Source: Lachnospiraceae bacterium (lineage in GTDB: Bacteria > Bacillota > Clostridia > Lachnospirales > Lachnospiraceae). Taken from it: a DNA stretch of 38,239 nucleotides. Made by a program: the position numbers and the translations under genes. Below the pieces are notes generated by a model. That model was given only the letters and a program-made list of their open reading frames with translations, made no database searches and had not been told where the DNA came from. Position 1 is the stretch's first letter, and the number at the start of each line of letters is the position of its first letter. Location: the NCBI GenBank assembly GCA_024690825.1, contig JAILOK010000004.1, forward strand, positions 1-38,239, read 5' to 3'. Below are positions 34,510 to 38,239 of this stretch, one piece after another.

Positions 34510-35823
34510 ATGTCATCCGGTTTTATAAAAGAAAAAATCAAAGACAGACCTGTTAACAAGAAGAAACTGATCGTGAGATTTTTTACGACAGTTTTTTTGG
34601 CAGCGGTTTTCGGTGTGGTCGCGGCGGTATGTTTTTATTATACGATGAGGAGCATGGAAACTGTCAGAGGAGAAGAAAAACCGCAGGAGATAAATCTGTC
34701 CTCTGAAGAAAGCATATCTTCCGATGAAGCTGTATCAGAGGATGAAGCCGGCGAAGCTGATGGAAATACAGAATTGCAGGAGTATCAGAAGGAAGAAAAG
34801 ACCGAGCCGAGAAAAACCGTCATAAACAATATAACAAATAAAGTCCTTATGACACCGGAAAGCTATGAAAAGCTGTACGCCTCCCTGCATGAGACTGCCG
34901 AAGAGGCGGCCAGATCGATAGTAACGGTGACAGGATCCGTATCCAACACGGACTGGTTTGACAATACCTATGAAAACAGCAGTAACGGGGCAGGACTTAT
35001 AATTGCACAGAGCGATAAAGAACTGATGATCCTTACTGCAAAAAACATCACTGACGGAGCGGAAAAAGTATCGGTATCTTTTGTAAACGGTGAAACTGTC
35101 GATGCAAGGATAGTAAAAGCCGATGCAAATACGGGACTGGAAACAGTAGGCGTGAGCCTGGATGATATAAGCAGCAAGACAAAAGAGATCATCGAAACGG
35201 CCAAACTCGGATCCTCCGGAGGGTCGCTGGTGGGAACGCCTGTGATAGCCATAGGAAATCCTTTTGGGATCAGGGGTTCCGAGGGATACGGACTCGTCAC
35301 CTCAAGTTCCGAGGAGGAACAGATGACGGATATGAATACACACCTGATAACAACGGATATTTACGGAAGCGCCAATGCTTCGGGCGTACTCATTAATTAT
35401 TCCGGAAGAGTGATGGGGATAATCACGACCCGCTACGGTGAAGAGGATACAAAAAACATTATCACAGCCTATTCTATCTCTGATATGAGAGCTCTGCTTG
35501 AAAGGCTGGCCAATGACAGGGATGCCATATATATGGGGATATACGGTACAGATGTGACAGACGAAGCAGCAAAGGATCTGGGTATCCCAAAGGGAGCTTA
35601 TGTCACATCCACGATAGCGGGGTCACCCGCCATGGCATCCGGTATCCAGAGCGGGGATGTCATAGTAGAAATGGGAGACAGACAGATCTCGAACTTTGCT
35701 GATTATTCCAGAGCGTTGGGGCAGCTTAAGCCCGACGAAGATGTGAATGTAACGGTTCAGAGATATTCAAGGGGTGAGTATCAGGAGATGAAGCTGGAAG
35801 CGACAGTGACTTCAAAGGAGTAG
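34510..35823 (+). CDS. HtrA-like membrane protein with PDZ domain and inactive protease triad
   Basis: About 437 residues from the ATG at 34510 (an in-frame GTG at 34504 lies in the Shine-Dalgarno). N-terminal cytoplasmic tail, one membrane segment near residues 20-45, acidic Ser/Glu-rich linker (50-95), trypsin-like S1C domain (about 120-320) and a PDZ domain near 345-430 (TSTIAGSPAMASGIQSGDVI). The fold aligns well to DegP/HtrA, but the triad is lost: His position is N179 (LTAKNITDGAE), Asp position is G209 (ANTGLETV), and the GNSGG Ser position is A290 (ANASGVLI, with a Ser one residue later). So it is likely a binding or sensing pseudoprotease at the outer membrane face, not a peptidase. 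Overlaps or abuts yhaM. Confidence 0.9.
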   Translation: MSSGFIKEKIKDRPVNKKKLIVRFFTTVFLAAVFGVVAAVCFYYTMRSMETVRGEEKPQEINLSSEESISSDEAVSEDEAGEADGNTELQEYQKEEKTEPRKTVINNITNKVLMTPESYEKLYASLHETAEEAARSIVTVTGSVSNTDWFDNTYENSSNGAGLIIAQSDKELMILTAKNITDGAEKVSVSFVNGETVDARIVKADANTGLETVGVSLDDISSKTKEIIETAKLGSSGGSLVGTPVIAIGNPFGIRGSEGYGLVTSSSEEEQMTDMNTHLITTDIYGSANASGVLINYSGRVMGIITTRYGEEDTKNIITAYSISDMRALLERLANDRDAIYMGIYGTDVTDEAAKDLGIPKGAYVTSTIAGSPAMASGIQSGDVIVEMGDRQISNFADYSRALGQLKPDEDVNVTVQRYSRGEYQEMKLEATVTSKE

Positions 35824-35825
35824 AA

Positions 35826-36773
35826 ATGCGGTATTTAAAGGAAGTTAAAGAAGGAGATAAGCTTTCTGACATATATCTTTGCAAGCAGGTGACAACAGCC
35901 GTTACAAAAAACGGCAAGGAATATCTGAATGTGATCCTTCAGGACAAGACCGGGACAGCGGATGGAAAGGTATGGGAGCCTTCATCATCAGGGATCGGCG
36001 ATTTTGAAAATCTCGATTACATCTATGTTGTGGGTGATGCGGTAACCTTTAACAATCAGATACAGATCTCGATCAAAAGACTGAGAAAAGCGTCGGAGGG
36101 AGAATATGATACAGCGGACTATCTTCCGGTAAGTCCGAGAGATAATGACGAAATGTACAGAGAGCTTCTGGCTGCCTGTGAAAGAGTGAAAAATCCTTTT
36201 CTTCATGAGCTGCTCCTTTCATTCTTTGAAAGAGACAGGGATTTCGTAACATCCTTCAGAAAGAGTTCGGCTGCGAAGCTTGTGCATCATGGATTTGTCG
36301 GCGGACTCATGCATCATACTCTTGCAGTCACCGCAATGTGTGAGTTTTATACAAAAGCCTATCCTCTTTTAAATCATGATCTTCTCATCAGCGCCGCCCT
36401 GCTTCATGACATAGGAAAGGTGAAGGAGCTGTCCAGTTTTCCGCAGAATGACTATACCGATGAAGGGCAGCTTTTGGGACATATCGTGATGGGAAGCGAG
36501 ATGATAGCCGATCATATAAGGGATATACCGGATTTTCCGGAAAAACTGAAGCATGAGCTGCAGCACTGTATCCTTGCACATCACGGTCAGCTCGAATTCG
36601 GATCCCCCAAGGTCCCGGAGCTGATTGAGGCTATGGCCTTGAATATGGCAGATAATACGGATGCCAAGCTTGAGACCTTAAGCGAACTTCTTGGAAGTAC
36701 CACAGGAACGCAGTGGCTTGGATACAACAGGTTTTTGGATGCAAATATCAGAAAGACATCAGATGGAAATTAA
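35826..36773 (+). CDS. yhaM: 3'-5' exoribonuclease YhaM-family protein
   Basis: 315 residues. N-terminal OB-fold (LSDIYLCKQVTTAVTKNGKEY, then VILQDKTGTADGKVW), C-terminal HD domain with HHGFVGGLMHHTLAV, LLHDIGKVKEL and HCILAHHG, giving the metal-binding His/Asp set. In Bacillus, YhaM trims single-stranded RNA and can act on DNA. Strong Shine-Dalgarno AAGGAG at 35815 or so. Two bases after the HtrA-like gene; the rlmD start lies in its last codons. Confidence 0.94.
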   Translation: MRYLKEVKEGDKLSDIYLCKQVTTAVTKNGKEYLNVILQDKTGTADGKVWEPSSSGIGDFENLDYIYVVGDAVTFNNQIQISIKRLRKASEGEYDTADYLPVSPRDNDEMYRELLAACERVKNPFLHELLLSFFERDRDFVTSFRKSSAAKLVHHGFVGGLMHHTLAVTAMCEFYTKAYPLLNHDLLISAALLHDIGKVKELSSFPQNDYTDEGQLLGHIVMGSEMIADHIRDIPDFPEKLKHELQHCILAHHGQLEFGSPKVPELIEAMALNMADNTDAKLETLSELLGSTTGTQWLGYNRFLDANIRKTSDGN

Positions 36774-38157
36774 GAAAAACAACATTATATCACTTGAAAT
36801 AATTTCGCTTGGATCAGATGGGGAAGGCATAGCAAAGGCTGATGGCTTTCCCATTTTTATTAAAGATTCCGTGCCGGGGGATGTATGTGAGGTAAGGATC
36901 ACAAAGGTAAAAAAGAAGCTTGCCTATGCAAAGATCCTTCGTATAATAAAACCTTCGAAGGACAGAGTTGAGGCGGCCTGCTCTGTTGCAGGACCATGTG
37001 GGGGCTGTACGCTGCAGACTCTGGTTTATAAAGGGCAGCTTGAATATAAAAGAGAGAGAGTAACAGAGTGTTTTGTCAGGATAGGAGGGATCGACAGAAA
37101 GACCGTTACCGGGATCACAGACGAAACTGTCGGGATGGAATATCCATACAGATACAGAAACAAGGCTCAATACCCGATAGGCTATGATAATTCGGGAGAA
37201 TTGGTGGCCGGGTTTTATGCGGGCAGGAGTCACAGGATCGTTTCAAACGGAGACTGTATGTTGCTGCCGGTTGAATTTGCAGGGATATGCAAAGCTCTGC
37301 TTGATCTTATGAAGGAGAAAGGTATAAGTGCTTATGACGAAGAAACAAGGGTGGGATTGATCAGACATCTGGTGCTTCGAAAAGCATTTGCCACAGGCGA
37401 GATCATGCTGGTACTTGTCCTGACTTCAGAAAGCATTCCATATGAAGAAGAAATAATAAAAATTCTTTCTGCCGCCGGAAATGTAAAGACTATAGTGTTG
37501 AACATAAACAGGGAGGATACAAATGTCATCCTGGGAAGAGAAAACAGGATCATTTATGGAAAGGGATATATCACCGACACCCTGTGTGGCTTGAATTATC
37601 GTATATCTCCGCTTTCTTTTTATCAGGTTAATCCGTATATAGCTGCAAAACTATATGAAACTGCACTGGAATTTGCCGGACTTACCGGAAACGAAACTGT
37701 GTGGGATGTGTGCTGCGGCATAGGTACCATCACGCTTTTTCTTGCTGGACATTGTAAAAAGATCAGGGGTATTGAGATAATAGAAGATGCCATAAATGAT
37801 GCAAAGGTAAATGCGGAGCTGAATGGTATAGACAATGCGGATTTTATAGTAGGTGCTGCAGAAGATATTTTGCCAAAGCTGACAAAAGCAAATGAAGATA
37901 AGCCGGATGTCATCATTCTTGACCCTCCCCGTTCCGGTATGGAAAGAACGGCGCTTGATGCAGTTATCAAAGCAGAACCGAAAAGGATTGTTTATGTATC
38001 CTGTGATCCGGCGACCCTTGCACGCGATGTGAAGATCCTTTCAGATAGTTGTTATGAATTGAAGAGAGTCCGACCGTTTGACCAGTTTTGTCAATCAGCT
38101 CATGTTGAGGTGGTTGTTATGCTGTCGCGAGCCGAAGGTGAAGCGAGAGCATTATAA
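36763..38157 (+). CDS. rlmD: 23S rRNA (uracil-5-)-methyltransferase RlmD/RumA family
   Basis: SAM-dependent enzyme making m5U in 23S rRNA (U1939 in E. coli; some Firmicute homologues modify other uridines). 464 residues from ATG 36763. TRAM domain at the N-terminus (ISLGSDGEGIAKADG), [4Fe-4S] ligands C73, C79, C82 and probably C165, SAM-binding VWDVCCGIGTITLFLAG, DPPRSGM and the nucleophile C414 in VSCDPATLARD. An in-frame ATG at 36691 lies deep inside yhaM and is unlikely. The end reads HVEVVVMLSR, the usual family end, then AEGEARAL before the stop, a tail I cannot place in the family. Confidence 0.95.
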   Translation: MEIKKNNIISLEIISLGSDGEGIAKADGFPIFIKDSVPGDVCEVRITKVKKKLAYAKILRIIKPSKDRVEAACSVAGPCGGCTLQTLVYKGQLEYKRERVTECFVRIGGIDRKTVTGITDETVGMEYPYRYRNKAQYPIGYDNSGELVAGFYAGRSHRIVSNGDCMLLPVEFAGICKALLDLMKEKGISAYDEETRVGLIRHLVLRKAFATGEIMLVLVLTSESIPYEEEIIKILSAAGNVKTIVLNINREDTNVILGRENRIIYGKGYITDTLCGLNYRISPLSFYQVNPYIAAKLYETALEFAGLTGNETVWDVCCGIGTITLFLAGHCKKIRGIEIIEDAINDAKVNAELNGIDNADFIVGAAEDILPKLTKANEDKPDVIILDPPRSGMERTALDAVIKAEPKRIVYVSCDPATLARDVKILSDSCYELKRVRPFDQFCQSAHVEVVVMLSRAEGEARAL

Positions 38158-38173
38158 ACCACCCATGCGATAG

Positions 38174-38209
38174 CTGTCTGCGATTGGCAAGTGCGAAGCA
38201 CGAAGACAG
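38174..38209. repeat. Nested hairpin just after rlmD
   Basis: Outer arms CTGTCT (38174-38179) and AGACAG (38204-38209); inner arms GTGC (38191-38194) and GCAC (38198-38201) around GAA. No T-run follows. It lies in an 82-base tail that ends at the window edge. Confidence 0.5.
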
Positions 38210-38239
38210 AGCAGAAACAGCGAACCGCGGAGGCATGCG

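Overview
The window reads as chromosomal DNA from an anaerobic, low-to-moderate GC Firmicute, most likely a member of the Lachnospiraceae (Clostridia). The evidence is an HprK/HPr-type carbon control operon, whiA, a CIRCE-controlled hrcA-grpE-dnaK-dnaJ operon, an archaeal/eukaryal-type ProS, acetate kinase, a DUF1858/ferredoxin pair, and a Lys/Ala/Pro-repeat protein with a DUF6465-like C-terminus. The genus cannot be fixed from this sequence. I see no tRNA, rRNA, CRISPR array, insertion sequence or prophage. The region is dense, mostly housekeeping, and most genes touch or overlap.

Layout, left to right. (1) 2-2281: the end of a monosaccharide ABC transporter operon (ATPase, cut by the window edge, then permease) closed by a 12-bp hairpin. 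(2) 2330-9949: uvrC, then a tight run hprK - ROK glucokinase - murB - rapZ - whiA - HPr-like protein - diacylglycerol-kinase-family lipid kinase. It links sugar sensing, cell-wall synthesis and cell-cycle control. The HPr-like protein has Asp at the position of the phosphorylated His15 but keeps Ser46, so it looks like a Crh-type regulator. (3) 9930-11047: fba with its own promoter and a strong terminator. (4) 11048-13771: a gene-poor leader, the repeat protein and a large GT-C-like membrane protein whose nominal N-terminus is encoded by a terminator hairpin. (5) 13812-19818: the heat-shock operon with a textbook promoter and CIRCE operator, followed by a mannose-1-phosphate guanylyltransferase gene and a hairpin. 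(6) 19863-29406: a long co-directional run: ispE, a GntR regulator, murI, a DUF1934 protein, a membrane-anchored protein of unknown function, proS, ackA, cca, a PEGA-domain lipoprotein and exonuclease III. (7) 29429-29912: a DUF1858 protein and a 56-residue 2[4Fe-4S] ferredoxin with its own promoter, then a terminator. (8) 29925-34443, minus strand: mutS2, an OmpR-type response regulator and its histidine kinase as one operon. (9) 34443-38157, plus strand and divergent from mutS2: a membrane-anchored HtrA-like protein that has lost all three catalytic triad residues, yhaM and rlmD. The last 82 bases, after rlmD, differ in character from the rest and contain a nested hairpin.

The observations most worth following are the D15/S46 HPr variant encoded in the same gene cluster as its presumed kinase HprK, and the catalytically dead HtrA/PDZ protein. 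Next come the 12-copy 27-bp repeat gene, the terminator inside a coding start, and the 3' end of rlmD, a gene end used as an integration site in other Firmicutes. I do not see a clearly new defence system or mobile element.
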